Assembly (NCBI GenBank): GCA_019084025.1
Contig: JAHRBI010000006.1
Location: 186,001 to 250,000, forward strand
DNA: 64,000 nucleotides
DNA from: Burkholderiaceae bacterium DAT-1
Lineage (GTDB): Bacteria; Pseudomonadota; Gammaproteobacteria; Burkholderiales; Chitinimonadaceae
Reading direction: 5' to 3'
How positions within the stretch are numbered: position 1 is the first letter of the stretch; each line of letters starts with the position of its first letter. The translations under genes and the position numbers were made by a program. Of the stretch, positions 1 to 8,561 are shown one piece after another. Under the pieces are notes generated by a model, which worked only from the letters and a program-made list of their open reading frames with translations, made no database searches and was not told where the DNA came from.

Positions 1-115
1 GTATGCGCCAGCCATTTGGTGGGCTGATTCGGGTGCCAGACACCGTGAAGCCGTACCCTGCCGCCCCGCCCTTCCTTACATCACTTGCGGCCGAACGATC
101 CAGCACCAGATCCAT
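1..115 (-). CDS. 5' end of an unidentified protein (partial)
   Basis: An ATG at 113-115 on the minus strand is preceded by AGGAG at 122-126 with a 6-nt spacer, and the frame stays open for 38 codons to the window edge. The visible N-terminus is hydrophilic and Gly-rich with no signal peptide. Too little is present to name a family. The good ribosome binding site is the main reason for calling it. Confidence 0.45.
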   Translation of the reverse strand, partial: MDLVLDRSAASDVRKGGAAGYGFTVSGTRISPPNGWRI

Positions 116-404
116 GAATGTCTCCTGCTTGCTCACTGTTATTTGAATGCAGCACGGCTACGACATAAAACGGTCGCCACACATTCAATTTATCTCAGCA
201 AATCATGCAAGACTTTGATCAAAAACAGACTTTTCGCACAATCCATGCAGCCTTCATTATGATGTTGCATCTACTCATACCCACCGTCGACCATATGACA
301 AATGTCATGTCCAAGTCGTGACGCTTTGCACTGATTTCCCTCGCGAATGACCTTCATACTGCATCCCATCGACAGTCTGGATATCAACCGAGGAGAACGA
401 CATC
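116..404. other. Divergent intergenic region
   Basis: This is the shared upstream region of the left-edge gene and the amidohydrolase gene. It is more AT-rich than the flanking coding sequence. I see no convincing operator, RNA gene or repeat in it. Confidence 0.4.
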
Positions 405-2231
405 ATGCGCAGCACCACTTCCAGCTTTTGCTCCACCCCACGTTACATCGCCATCATTGTCGGCGTGATTGCTGCGTTAGGTTCGCAGTCACGCGCCGAC
501 ACTACCCTGATCCGCAATGTGGATGTCTTTGATGGCAACAGCCTGCACAAAAACCGTAACGTCCTGATCAAGGATGGCAAGATTGCACATGATAACTACA
601 AGGGCAAGACACCTGCCGGCGCCCGCGAAACAGGTTGCCAGCCCTGTACTCTGATGCCCGGCCTGATTGACAGCCATGTGCATGCCTTTGCCAACCGTGA
701 TCTGACGCTGCTATCCGGTGTCACCACCCAGCTCGATATGTTCATGCACCCGGATATGATGACCGGTATCAAGTCCAAAATGAAAGCGGGCACCCTGACG
801 GATGAGGCTGATCTGTTCAGTGCCGGGATTCTGGCTACCGCCCCGGAAGGCCATGGCACCGAGTATGGTTTCGCCATTCCAACCATTACAGCCCCCGAAC
901 AGGCTGATGCATTCGTGAAAGCGCGGATTGCCGAGGGGTCGGACTACATCAAGATCGTGTACGACGACGGCCATGCCTACAAGATGGAGATGCATACCAT
1001 CGACAAGGCCACGCTCAAGGCACTGATTGATGCCGCACACAAGCATGGCAAGCAGGCAGTGATTCACATCGGCTCGCTCGAAGGGGCACGGGACGCCGTC
1101 GAATGCGGCGCGGACGGATTGGTTCACCTGTTTGTTGATCAAGCCGCAGATCCTGCTTTTGTGAAACTGGCTGCAGAGAAAAAAGTATTCATTGTGCCAA
1201 CGTGGACCGTGTATGAGGGCTTCTCTGGCCGCGCAGCGGGCAAATCACTTTCACAGGCACCCGCGCTCGAAGGCCTGCTGGATGCCACACAGCTCAACGT
1301 AATCAATCGGAGCAATGGTGCAGATCGCGCAGCCAAACTGGACGAAAAGATGTCCGCATCGATTCGCGCACTCAATGCGGCCGGCGTACCCATTCTCGCA
1401 GGCACCGATTCTGGTAACCCCGGAACCATCCCGGGGGTGTCGTTGCATCGCGAAATCGAGTTACTGGTTCAAGGTGGCCTGACGCCAACTCAGGCACTGA
1501 GCGCAGCGACTGCGGGACCCGCCAAAGCGTTTCATTTAAATGACCGTGGCCGCATCGCCAAGGGGCTGAAGGCAGATTTGCTACTGGTTAAGGGTGATCC
1601 GACCCGGAATATTCTGGCTACTCGCGACATCGTTGAGGTATGGAAAGATGGCGTCAGCAAGGAATCGCTGCGTCAGGCACGCCTGTCCAGCATCGCCAAG
1701 ACACGTCTGGAAGCCGCTAGCCGGGTTGCCACGCCCCTGCCTGCAGATGGCAAGATGCTGAACATTGTGGATGGCAAAATCGTATCGCCATTTGGTAAGG
1801 GCTGGGACATCAGCACCGATGTGGTCGTGGGAGGTGCATCCACGGCATCGCTGAGCGCAACTATGGATGCCCTGCGCGTCAGCGGTGAGGTAAAAGCCGG
1901 CAAGAGTCTGTCATGGAGCGGTGCGGCCTTTTACCCGGGCTCTGCCCCCTATCAACCTGCTGATCTGGCTGCCGCAGATGCCATCCGGTTTAAGATCAAG
2001 GGGGATGGCAAACAGTACACGTTGCTGGCCTATCACAAGGCAGCCGGATTCATGCCTGCTTTCACCCAATTCAAGACCAGCACCGACTGGGAAGAGAAAA
2101 TCATTCCGTTCAACCAGCTGTCGGGCTTTGTGGCGAGTGAGGCAAGTGGATTCGGTATCGTGTCCTACGGTACGCCGGGCGCCTACCAGTTCGATATCAA
2201 GGACGTGGAATTGATCAAACGCGGTAGCTAA
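405..2231 (+). CDS. Exported amidohydrolase with C-terminal CIA30-like domain
   Basis: A 608-aa protein with an N-terminal hydrophobic export signal (about residues 1-30, ending near SRAD). The amidohydrolase (imidazolonepropionase-like) fold spans about residues 35-430. It shows the metal motif DSHVHA, the segment YIKIVYDDG with a possible bridging Lys, the His-bearing strands VIHIGS and GLVHLF, and the Asp motif GTDSG. Residues about 445-605 look like a CIA30 / NADH:ubiquinone oxidoreductase intermediate-associated carbohydrate-binding-like domain. The start is supported by AGGAG about 9 nt upstream. The substrate cannot be told; related periplasmic enzymes act on cyclic amides, dipeptides or similar. 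The two-component pair downstream is separated by a hairpin. Confidence 0.85.
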   Translation: MRSTTSSFCSTPRYIAIIVGVIAALGSQSRADTTLIRNVDVFDGNSLHKNRNVLIKDGKIAHDNYKGKTPAGARETGCQPCTLMPGLIDSHVHAFANRDLTLLSGVTTQLDMFMHPDMMTGIKSKMKAGTLTDEADLFSAGILATAPEGHGTEYGFAIPTITAPEQADAFVKARIAEGSDYIKIVYDDGHAYKMEMHTIDKATLKALIDAAHKHGKQAVIHIGSLEGARDAVECGADGLVHLFVDQAADPAFVKLAAEKKVFIVPTWTVYEGFSGRAAGKSLSQAPALEGLLDATQLNVINRSNGADRAAKLDEKMSASIRALNAAGVPILAGTDSGNPGTIPGVSLHREIELLVQGGLTPTQALSAATAGPAKAFHLNDRGRIAKGLKADLLLVKGDPTRNILATRDIVEVWKDGVSKESLRQARLSSIAKTRLEAASRVATPLPADGKMLNIVDGKIVSPFGKGWDISTDVVVGGASTASLSATMDALRVSGEVKAGKSLSWSGAAFYPGSAPYQPADLAAADAIRFKIKGDGKQYTLLAYHKAAGFMPAFTQFKTSTDWEEKIIPFNQLSGFVASEASGFGIVSYGTPGAYQFDIKDVELIKRGS

Positions 2232-2238
2232 TCCACCA

Positions 2239-2266
2239 GGCGGGTGTGCCAAATCACACACCCGCG
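2239..2266 (+). terminator. Hairpin after amidohydrolase gene
   Basis: GCGGGTGTG and CACACCCGC form a 9-bp stem just after the stop codon. No T-run follows, so it may be a weak terminator or an mRNA-stabilising hairpin. Confidence 0.45.
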
Positions 2267-2330
2267 CTAGCCGGAATGCATGTCAGGCAAGGGTGTGGCA
2301 TGCTCCGGGCTCATCAAGGAAACCTTCATC

Positions 2331-3434
2331 ATGCAAGACGTCCGTCAGAAAATGGTTCCCACCGGCAGAATGCAGTGCTGGATTTCACTGTTCTTTCTAT
2401 TGTTTGTGGGCATGCCTTTTATCAGCGACAACTTTATGTCGCCGCTCAACCAGTGGTCCGGACTGGTCTCCATTCTTGCTTGCATCGCCTATGTGCCGAT
2501 GCACTTTGCTTCCTACCGGATTCGCGATTCGCGTACGCTTTACCTGATCACCCTGGCCACTTTCCTGATCGGCGCCCTCGCGCTACCGTTCAATTGGGCG
2601 TGCTACACCTTCTTCATTTACGCCTGCTTTATCGGTGGCGATTTTTTCAGCCGCAAAGAACGAATCGCGCAATTTCTTCTGGTGAATATCGGCAGCTGGG
2701 GTGTGTACTCGCTGCTCAATGTATGGCTTGGCTATCCGATCATTCAAGGATTCGTGACCTTTACCGCAGGCCTGGGGATTTGGTCGGAATTCGAGCGTAA
2801 ACAGAAGCTGATCAAGGTTGCAGAACTGGAAATCGCGCAGGAACGCATGGCCAAATCTGCCGATCGCGATCGTATCGCCCGCGATATGCACGATCTATTG
2901 GGTCATACCCTGTCGATGATTGCACTGAAGGCCGAACTGGCCAGCAAACTGGCTGAGCGCGAACCCGCCCGCGCTGCAACAGAGAGCGCAGAAGTGGCTG
3001 CGATTGCCCGTGAAGCACTGACACAGGTTCGTCAGGCCATTCTGGGATTGAAATCAGTCAGTCTGATTGAAGCGGTACGCCAGAGTGAAGCAACCCTGAC
3101 AGCAGCAGGCATTACCCACCATTTCACGGTTCAACCCATTGCATCTCTCGATGCCGCATCCGAGCATGCACTGGCGCAAACATTGACAGAATCCATCACC
3201 AACATCATTCGCCATAGCGGCGCAAGCGAGGTGTGGATCAGCGTGACGCAGGATTCACACGATGTGGTCCTTCAGGTGCGCGACAATGGCAAAGCGGTCG
3301 CAGGTAGCATCAAGGAGGGCAATGGTCTGAGCGGCATGCGCCAGCGGCTTGCCTCCGTGGATGGCGAATTGAAAATCGTGGTCGAACACGGGATGCAACT
3401 CCGTGCGTCTCTGCGCAGCAAATTAGCGACGTAA
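2331..3434 (+). CDS. Sensor histidine kinase, DesK/NarX-like (HisKA_3)
   Basis: A 367-aa membrane kinase. The N-terminal half (about residues 15-155) carries around five hydrophobic membrane segments with no large periplasmic loop, as in DesK. The dimerisation/phosphoacceptor motif RDMHDLLGH puts the His at about residue 187. The ATPase half has the N-box ITNIIRHS and the G-box DNGK followed by GNGLSGM. I chose ATG 2331 because AAGGA lies 10 nt upstream; the in-frame ATG at 2280 has no ribosome binding site and would precede the first membrane helix with an odd leader. It is paired with the response regulator 79 nt downstream. DesK homologues sense membrane state, but the signal here is unknown. 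Confidence 0.88.
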   Translation: MQDVRQKMVPTGRMQCWISLFFLLFVGMPFISDNFMSPLNQWSGLVSILACIAYVPMHFASYRIRDSRTLYLITLATFLIGALALPFNWACYTFFIYACFIGGDFFSRKERIAQFLLVNIGSWGVYSLLNVWLGYPIIQGFVTFTAGLGIWSEFERKQKLIKVAELEIAQERMAKSADRDRIARDMHDLLGHTLSMIALKAELASKLAEREPARAATESAEVAAIAREALTQVRQAILGLKSVSLIEAVRQSEATLTAAGITHHFTVQPIASLDAASEHALAQTLTESITNIIRHSGASEVWISVTQDSHDVVLQVRDNGKAVAGSIKEGNGLSGMRQRLASVDGELKIVVEHGMQLRASLRSKLAT

Positions 3435-3470
3435 TACATGCCAGAAAACAAGGCGCAATTGACTCTGATA

Positions 3471-3505
3471 CACTCCCGGCATAATCAGAAAGCAGGCCGG
3501 GAGTG
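3471..3505 (+). promoter_or_regulatory. Perfect inverted repeat covering the SD of the response regulator gene
   Basis: CACTCCCGGC (3471-3480) pairs exactly with GCCGGGAGTG (3496-3505) across a 15-nt loop. The right arm contains GGGAG, the only Shine-Dalgarno candidate for the ATG at 3514. In RNA the stem would hide the ribosome binding site. It is not followed by T residues, so it is not a standard terminator. Confidence 0.55.
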
Positions 3506-3513
3506 ATCAATTC

Positions 3514-4119
3514 ATGAGTATCCGTATTGTCATCGCCGAAGATCAGGCGTTGGTCAGGGGGGCATTGGTTGCCCTGCTCAAACTCGAAGGCGATATTGAC
3601 GTCGTCGGGGAGGCGGGAGATGGCAAGGCTGCACTCAAGCTGGCTGAATCGCTCGAACCCGACATCGTGCTCACCGATGTCGAAATGCCAGTCATGACCG
3701 GCCTTGAACTGGCAGGCGAGATTAAGCGCCGCAATGTCAAAACCAAAGTGGTCATTGTCACAACCTTTGGCCGTGCCGGGTTTCTGCGCCGTGCGATGGA
3801 TGCGGGCGTCTATGGTTATCTGCTAAAGGATGCGCCCAGCGAACAACTCGCGGCTGCGTTAAGAAAGGTGATGGCTGGTCAACGTGCTATTGCGCCCGAA
3901 CTGGCACTGGCTGGCTGGGAGGCCGACGATCCACTGACTGATCGCGAGCGTCAGGTATTGCGACTGGCGGGCGAAGGCAAAAGTGCGGCCGATATTGCGG
4001 GCAGCATTCATCTCTCGGAAGGCACCGTTCGCAACTATTTATCGGAAGCGATCAACAAACTGGGCGCCGCCAACCGGGTCGATGCGGCACGCATGGCTCG
4101 AGAAAAAGGCTGGCTGTAA
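3514..4119 (+). CDS. Response regulator, NarL/DesR family
   Basis: A 201-aa regulator with an N-terminal receiver domain (phosphoacceptor Asp55 in LTDVEMP, acidic pair ED at 9-10, conserved Lys in YLLKDA) and a C-terminal LuxR-type helix-turn-helix (LTDRERQVLRLAGEGKS, then SEGTVRNYLS). Size and domain order are those of NarL-type regulators. It is the cognate partner of the kinase immediately upstream. Its ribosome binding site lies in a hairpin. Targets are unknown; the flanking amidohydrolase is one possibility. Confidence 0.9.
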   Translation: MSIRIVIAEDQALVRGALVALLKLEGDIDVVGEAGDGKAALKLAESLEPDIVLTDVEMPVMTGLELAGEIKRRNVKTKVVIVTTFGRAGFLRRAMDAGVYGYLLKDAPSEQLAAALRKVMAGQRAIAPELALAGWEADDPLTDRERQVLRLAGEGKSAADIAGSIHLSEGTVRNYLSEAINKLGAANRVDAARMAREKGWL

Positions 4120-4124
4120 AATAC

Positions 4125-4147
4125 AAAAGGCCCGAACGGGCCTTTTT
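4125..4147. terminator. Bidirectional rho-independent terminator
   Basis: AAAAGGCCC-GAAC-GGGCCTTTTT is a symmetrical stem with A and T runs on both sides. It can end the response regulator gene on the plus strand and the aga-type operon on the minus strand. Confidence 0.85.
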
Positions 4148-4196
4148 ACCTTGATGTCGATGTGCCCGCATCTGGTCGGCGCACACAAATTCTCGT

Positions 4197-4970
4197 TTAA
4201 TCCTTCGGTACCATGACCACTTTCAGGCCCATATCATTCATGGCCTTCAGCAGTTGCGGGTCAAGACCATCGTCGGTAATCAGCATGCTGATGCGGTCGA
4301 GTCCGACAATTTTGTGCAGGCAGATTTTACCCACTTTGCTTGAGTCGGTAATCGCAATGATTTCACCTGATACCTCTGCCATCCGCCGGTTGAGCATGGC
4401 CTCATCCGCGTTATGGGTCGTGATGCCATAGTTGATATCAAGGCCATCGACACCCAGAAACAGTTTGTTAAACCGATAGTGGTCAAAGCTGGCTTCAGCC
4501 TGAGGGCCTTGAAAGGACATCGATTTTTTGCGCAGATTGCCACCGGTGATCATTACCTCGACCCCTTCGGCATCTGCAAGCTCGGCTGCTACGTTCAGAC
4601 CATTCGTCATCACGGTAACGCCGGATTTATTCTTGAGGTGCTTGGCCAGCTGGAGAGTGGTCGATCCGGCATCAATGATGATGGTTTCGTTTTCGCCAAC
4701 TAATCGTGCAGCTTCGGCACCAATCCGTGCCTTCACTGGATGATTGATGGCATCGCGCTGGGCTACACTTTGTTCAACCATTGCTGCACGGTTGAAATAA
4801 GCGCCGCCATATGCGCGAGTGATCAGGCCCTTTTCCTCCAAAGCAGCCAGATCATTGCGGATTGTCACAGCGGACACATTGAACCTGGCGACCAGATCAC
4901 TGACCTCGACGCTCCCATGTTCAATGAGATGATTCAGGATAATTTCCCTGCGTTGACTTGTTTTTTTCAT
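4197..4970 (-). CDS. agaR: DeoR-family repressor, AgaR-like
   Basis: A 257-aa DeoR-family regulator. The N-terminal winged helix reads RREIILNHLIEHGSVEVSDL followed by NVSAVTIRNDLAALEEKGLI. The C-terminal sugar-phosphate (isomerase-like) sensor domain shows IIIDAGSTTLQLAKHL, MTNGLNVAAEL and ITDSSKVGK. It is the last gene of a minus-strand operon for amino-sugar use, 30 nt after kbaZ. AgaR of E. coli represses GalNAc/galactosamine genes, and the context makes the same role likely here. Candidate operators with TTTCG(T/C)TT cores lie before three units of the locus. The symbol rests on context as well as sequence. Confidence 0.85.
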   Translation of the reverse strand: MKKTSQRREIILNHLIEHGSVEVSDLVARFNVSAVTIRNDLAALEEKGLITRAYGGAYFNRAAMVEQSVAQRDAINHPVKARIGAEAARLVGENETIIIDAGSTTLQLAKHLKNKSGVTVMTNGLNVAAELADAEGVEVMITGGNLRKKSMSFQGPQAEASFDHYRFNKLFLGVDGLDINYGITTHNADEAMLNRRMAEVSGEIIAITDSSKVGKICLHKIVGLDRISMLITDDGLDPQLLKAMNDMGLKVVMVPKD

Positions 4971-5000
4971 GCTTGACCTTGTGAACTGTGCTGACGATGC

Positions 5001-6287
5001 TCAGGTTGTCGCAACTCCACATGCACGCGCATATTGGTTCAGCACACGCTCTACTTTATGGCGGGCCAGAGCAACAGGATCAGAATCCAGTTCCCCCAAC
5101 AGAACTGCCTGATACTGCTCTGGCATGTACTGACTCAAGACACACAATGGAATCGCCGTTTGACGAAGGTTCTGAATCATTCGATTCAACGCTTCCATGA
5201 CCTTGGCATCCCCCCAATAATACCGCGAACGGTCACTAAAGCTAAAGCGTCGGAGCCAAAGTTGTAGTTGTGCGTCGCCTTGATAATACTTTTGCCAGTA
5301 TTTTGGTTGCGCAATCATCACAGAATCAAGTACATCAGGTAAAGCAGAATAACATTCAGCTGATACCACTTCCCTTTCGATCGCTGCCAGCGCAAACCAC
5401 CCCTCACGCAATGCATGGGTCACGCCGGGGCCCACTTTTAGAATGGCGAAGCGGTCACGAACCAGCGCAGTCAATGCAGCCTCAGGCTGATAGTCCGTTG
5501 AATGTGCCTCGAAAACCATGCTCGGATAGGCGTCAATCATGCGGGTCAGTGCCACAGCGTTTGCGGGCGTGTACTGCTGAACACTGGTATGGTCAAAATC
5601 CACGCCCGGTTGAACCACCAGCGCCATAATGCGTGACCACGCGGATGCCAGACCTGCCGCGATAAAGGCCTGACGATGCGCTTCAATCGTCGAAGCTGCA
5701 GCTTCGGGACGCGTCACTGCCACGCCCCCGCCAAGCGATGTTTCACCGCCCGGCACCGGCACTTCCGTACCAATGACATATGCCATTTCATCGCTTAGCC
5801 CGATATCCACCGCTGCACTTTCTGCCACTGCGCACAATCGCGCCGCCCGTTCTGCGATCAACGCTTCGGACAATACTGCCTGATCATCTGCACAGCGCAT
5901 GCTGCAATCCAGATGGATTTTGCTAAATCCCGCACGAACGTAGGCATCAATCAGCACATCGGCACGCGCCATGGCTTCAGCCGCTGGCAAGGCCTGCCAA
6001 GCATTCGGGCCGAGATGGTCGCCTCCCAGATGCAATTGACCGAGCGGAAAGGACTCCTCTGCTGCCAGTGTCTCGACCCACTGGCGAAACACAGCCGGGG
6101 TCATCCCTGTGTATCCGCCATATTGATCGACCTGATTACTGGTTGCCTCGATCAGCAGATCGATCCCCAATCGCCCGGCATGCGACATGGCTGCACGCAG
6201 TACATATTCATTGGCCGAACACACACTGTAGACACCTCGTACTTGATGCGTGTCACGCTGGGTCAGCGCATGATGCAGGCGATTCAT
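5001..6287 (-). CDS. kbaZ: D-tagatose-1,6-bisphosphate aldolase, KbaZ/GatZ-type non-catalytic subunit
   Basis: A 428-aa protein, the usual length for KbaZ/GatZ. It contains VYSVCSANEYVLRAAM near the N-terminus, LGGDHLGPNAWQ, and DYQPEAALTALVRDRFAILKVGPG further on, all typical of the family. In the known system this subunit stabilises or activates the catalytic class II aldolase KbaY/GatY, which cleaves tagatose-1,6-bisphosphate to DHAP and glyceraldehyde-3-phosphate. The start is ATG 6287, whose codon overlaps the TGA of the Gfo/Idh gene (ATGA), showing translational coupling. No KbaY gene is visible in the window. Confidence 0.9.
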   Translation of the reverse strand: MNRLHHALTQRDTHQVRGVYSVCSANEYVLRAAMSHAGRLGIDLLIEATSNQVDQYGGYTGMTPAVFRQWVETLAAEESFPLGQLHLGGDHLGPNAWQALPAAEAMARADVLIDAYVRAGFSKIHLDCSMRCADDQAVLSEALIAERAARLCAVAESAAVDIGLSDEMAYVIGTEVPVPGGETSLGGGVAVTRPEAAASTIEAHRQAFIAAGLASAWSRIMALVVQPGVDFDHTSVQQYTPANAVALTRMIDAYPSMVFEAHSTDYQPEAALTALVRDRFAILKVGPGVTHALREGWFALAAIEREVVSAECYSALPDVLDSVMIAQPKYWQKYYQGDAQLQLWLRRFSFSDRSRYYWGDAKVMEALNRMIQNLRQTAIPLCVLSQYMPEQYQAVLLGELDSDPVALARHKVERVLNQYARACGVATT

Positions 6288-7456
6288 CGGGTCTCCTGAT
6301 GACGATGGAAGTAATTCAATAACACGGGGTCGAGTTCGGGCACATTCGCTGCGCCGCCGCCTGCCTTTAGGCATTCTGTTGCGCATACGCCAGTGACAAC
6401 TGCCTGGCGGGCATCAACAGGGGTCACGGAAGGTGCAATCCCATCTAGAACAAAATCAAAAAATGCGCGGATGATGGCGGGATCGGCTCCGGCATGACTG
6501 CCATCGACACTCGCCACCGGAATCACCCGATCAGGCTCGCCAAACCTATCTGTTCTGGTATTAAAAAGGTGAATCGCACACTCACCGGAATCGCCGATAT
6601 TTTCCAGACGGCCTCGCGTGCCGATCACCGTGTAGTTTCGGACTGCATCCGGCGTGAAATGACATTGCAGATAACTGGCCTGCACACCATTTCCCAGCTG
6701 CATCAACACCATATTGTGATCTTCGACATCAATATGCGGACTCATGCCGCCGTTGCTACCGGGCGGCCAGGCGTTGGTGTCGAAACGCACGGGTGGCACG
6801 GGATCCGCTGTCGCCCGGCGCGGGGTATCGCCATACACAGCCAGCGTGCCCATGGCACACACTCGACGGGTAGGCGCACCGGCCAGCCAGTGAATCATAT
6901 CGATATCGTGTGCGCCCTTTTGCAGTAGCAGGCCTCCGGTATGGCAGATTTCGGAGTGCCAATCCTTGAAGTAGGCATCCCCGCCATACGAAACGAAATG
7001 GCGACACCAGATGGCCTTTACCTCGCCAATCACCCCGGCATCGATCAGCGATTTCATCGTCTGCAATACGGGGAAATAACGAAGGTTATGCCCGACAAAT
7101 AATTTGGTGCCCGTGCGATAGGCCGTATCCAGGATGCGATCGCATCCCGCTACGCTGATCGCCAGCGGCTTTTCGAGGTAGACCGCTTTTCCGGCCTCCA
7201 ACGCCGCACATGCATGTTCTTCGTGAAAATGATCCGGGCTGATGATAAAGACACTGTCGACATCATCGCCAGCCAACAATTCGCGGTAATCACCACAGAG
7301 GCGAATGTGCTCACCGTGCTTGTTGCGAAATGCTTGTAGCGCCGCAGGATTCGGATCCGCTGCGGCAGTCAGTACAATTCCTCGCCCCACAGACGCAACA
7401 AGATCAGCAAGTTTGCCGCGTAGGCCACCTGCACCAATAAACCCGACTCGATGCAT
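6284..7456 (-). CDS. Gfo/Idh/MocA-family NAD(P)-dependent oxidoreductase or GH109-like enzyme
   Basis: A 390-aa cytoplasmic protein with an N-terminal Rossmann fold (GFIGAGGLRGKLADL), the family motif EKPLA at about residue 95, and a C-terminal alpha/beta domain with GGLLLQKGAHDIDMIHWLAG. Most relatives are sugar dehydrogenases. A subset (GH109) are NAD-dependent alpha-N-acetylgalactosaminidases, which would fit the GalNAc operon, but the sequence does not settle this. It sits between the sugar ABC ATPase gene (10 nt) and kbaZ (4-nt overlap), so it should act on an intermediate or derivative of the imported sugar. Confidence 0.8.
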   Translation of the reverse strand: MHRVGFIGAGGLRGKLADLVASVGRGIVLTAAADPNPAALQAFRNKHGEHIRLCGDYRELLAGDDVDSVFIISPDHFHEEHACAALEAGKAVYLEKPLAISVAGCDRILDTAYRTGTKLFVGHNLRYFPVLQTMKSLIDAGVIGEVKAIWCRHFVSYGGDAYFKDWHSEICHTGGLLLQKGAHDIDMIHWLAGAPTRRVCAMGTLAVYGDTPRRATADPVPPVRFDTNAWPPGSNGGMSPHIDVEDHNMVLMQLGNGVQASYLQCHFTPDAVRNYTVIGTRGRLENIGDSGECAIHLFNTRTDRFGEPDRVIPVASVDGSHAGADPAIIRAFFDFVLDGIAPSVTPVDARQAVVTGVCATECLKAGGGAANVPELDPVLLNYFHRHQETR

Positions 7457-7466
7457 ACTGTTTCCT

Positions 7467-8555
7467 TTAGGCGATCACGTGCTGATCAAGCGGAGAAGTT
7501 GCTGCCGCGCATGCGATTCGTTCACCACTTTGCGCATCAAAGACATGGCAAAGCGCGGCATCTGCACGGAGGTGCAAGACTTGTCCGGTCTGGACATGAA
7601 CATGCTCAGGCACCTGAATAACCATCAGATGATCGGCAATGTGCGCATGCACGATGCGTTCATTGCCCAGATACTCACTCAGGGTGACCGTAGCCTGCAG
7701 ATTGGCCTCTGCCGCATCGCACTGGTGTAAATGATTGGGGCGGATGCCAATCCCCGCATCAGCCGGTATCGTGCGATACCCCGCTAGCAATGATTGTCCA
7801 AAGCGGGTACCCGCAAGAATCGAGAATGGCAGGACATTCATCGTGGGGGCACCGATAAATGTCGCAACAAACCGATTGCGTGGATGCCGATAGATCTCTT
7901 CCGGCGTACCGACTTGTTCTATGCGCCCCTTGTTCATGATCACGATGCGGTCGGCCAGCGTCATGGCCTCAACCTGATCATGCGTTACATACACCATTGT
8001 TGCTTTCACACGCTGATGCAACTCACGGATTTCAGTACGCATGGTGTGGCGGAGTTTGGCGTCGAGATTGGAGAGCGGCTCATCGAACAGAAATACCTTG
8101 GGCTTACGCACCATGGCACGCCCAATGGCTACGCGCTGCCGCTGCCCGCCAGACAATGCCGCCGGATAGCGATCCAGTAGCTGATCAAGTTCCAGTACGC
8201 GCGCAACTTCATCTACGGAAGTGCGGATTTGCGCTTTTGCCACGCCAGACATCTTCAAGCTGAAACCGATATTGTCCCGAACCGTCATATGCGGATAGAG
8301 CGCATAATTCTGGAACACCATGGCCACGCCGCGTTCCTTCGGGGACAGGTCGTTGACCCGCACATCGTCCATCAGCAGCTCACCCGTACTGATAGATTCG
8401 AGCCCGGCCAGCATGCGCAAGGTGGTGGATTTGGCGCATCCGGACGGTCCAAGAAGGACAATGAACTCCCCCTCGCGGATATCCAGATCCAGTCCGTGAA
8501 CAACCGTATGCTGATCGAACGTTTTGCTTACACCAGAAAGACGAATCGTCGCCAT
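7467..8555 (-). CDS. Sugar ABC transporter ATP-binding protein, MsmX/UgpC-like
   Basis: A 362-aa ATPase of the CUT1 type. The Walker A is GPSGCAKST (Ala in place of the second Gly), the Q-loop lies in MVFQNYALYPHMTV, the signature is LSGGQRQRVAIGRA, the Walker B/D-loop is VFLFDEPLSNLDAKLR, and the switch His is in VYVTHDQVEAMTLADR. A C-terminal regulatory OB (TOBE-like) region of about 120 residues follows. It is 6 nt downstream of the permease gene and energises the importer encoded by the three genes before it. Confidence 0.92.
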   Translation of the reverse strand: MATIRLSGVSKTFDQHTVVHGLDLDIREGEFIVLLGPSGCAKSTTLRMLAGLESISTGELLMDDVRVNDLSPKERGVAMVFQNYALYPHMTVRDNIGFSLKMSGVAKAQIRTSVDEVARVLELDQLLDRYPAALSGGQRQRVAIGRAMVRKPKVFLFDEPLSNLDAKLRHTMRTEIRELHQRVKATMVYVTHDQVEAMTLADRIVIMNKGRIEQVGTPEEIYRHPRNRFVATFIGAPTMNVLPFSILAGTRFGQSLLAGYRTIPADAGIGIRPNHLHQCDAAEANLQATVTLSEYLGNERIVHAHIADHLMVIQVPEHVHVQTGQVLHLRADAALCHVFDAQSGERIACAAATSPLDQHVIA

Positions 8556-8561
8556 AACGCC

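Noticed and set aside
711-1142. 143-codon minus-strand frame within the amidohydrolase gene
   Set aside because: Shadow of the strongly supported plus-strand gene; no signals of its own.
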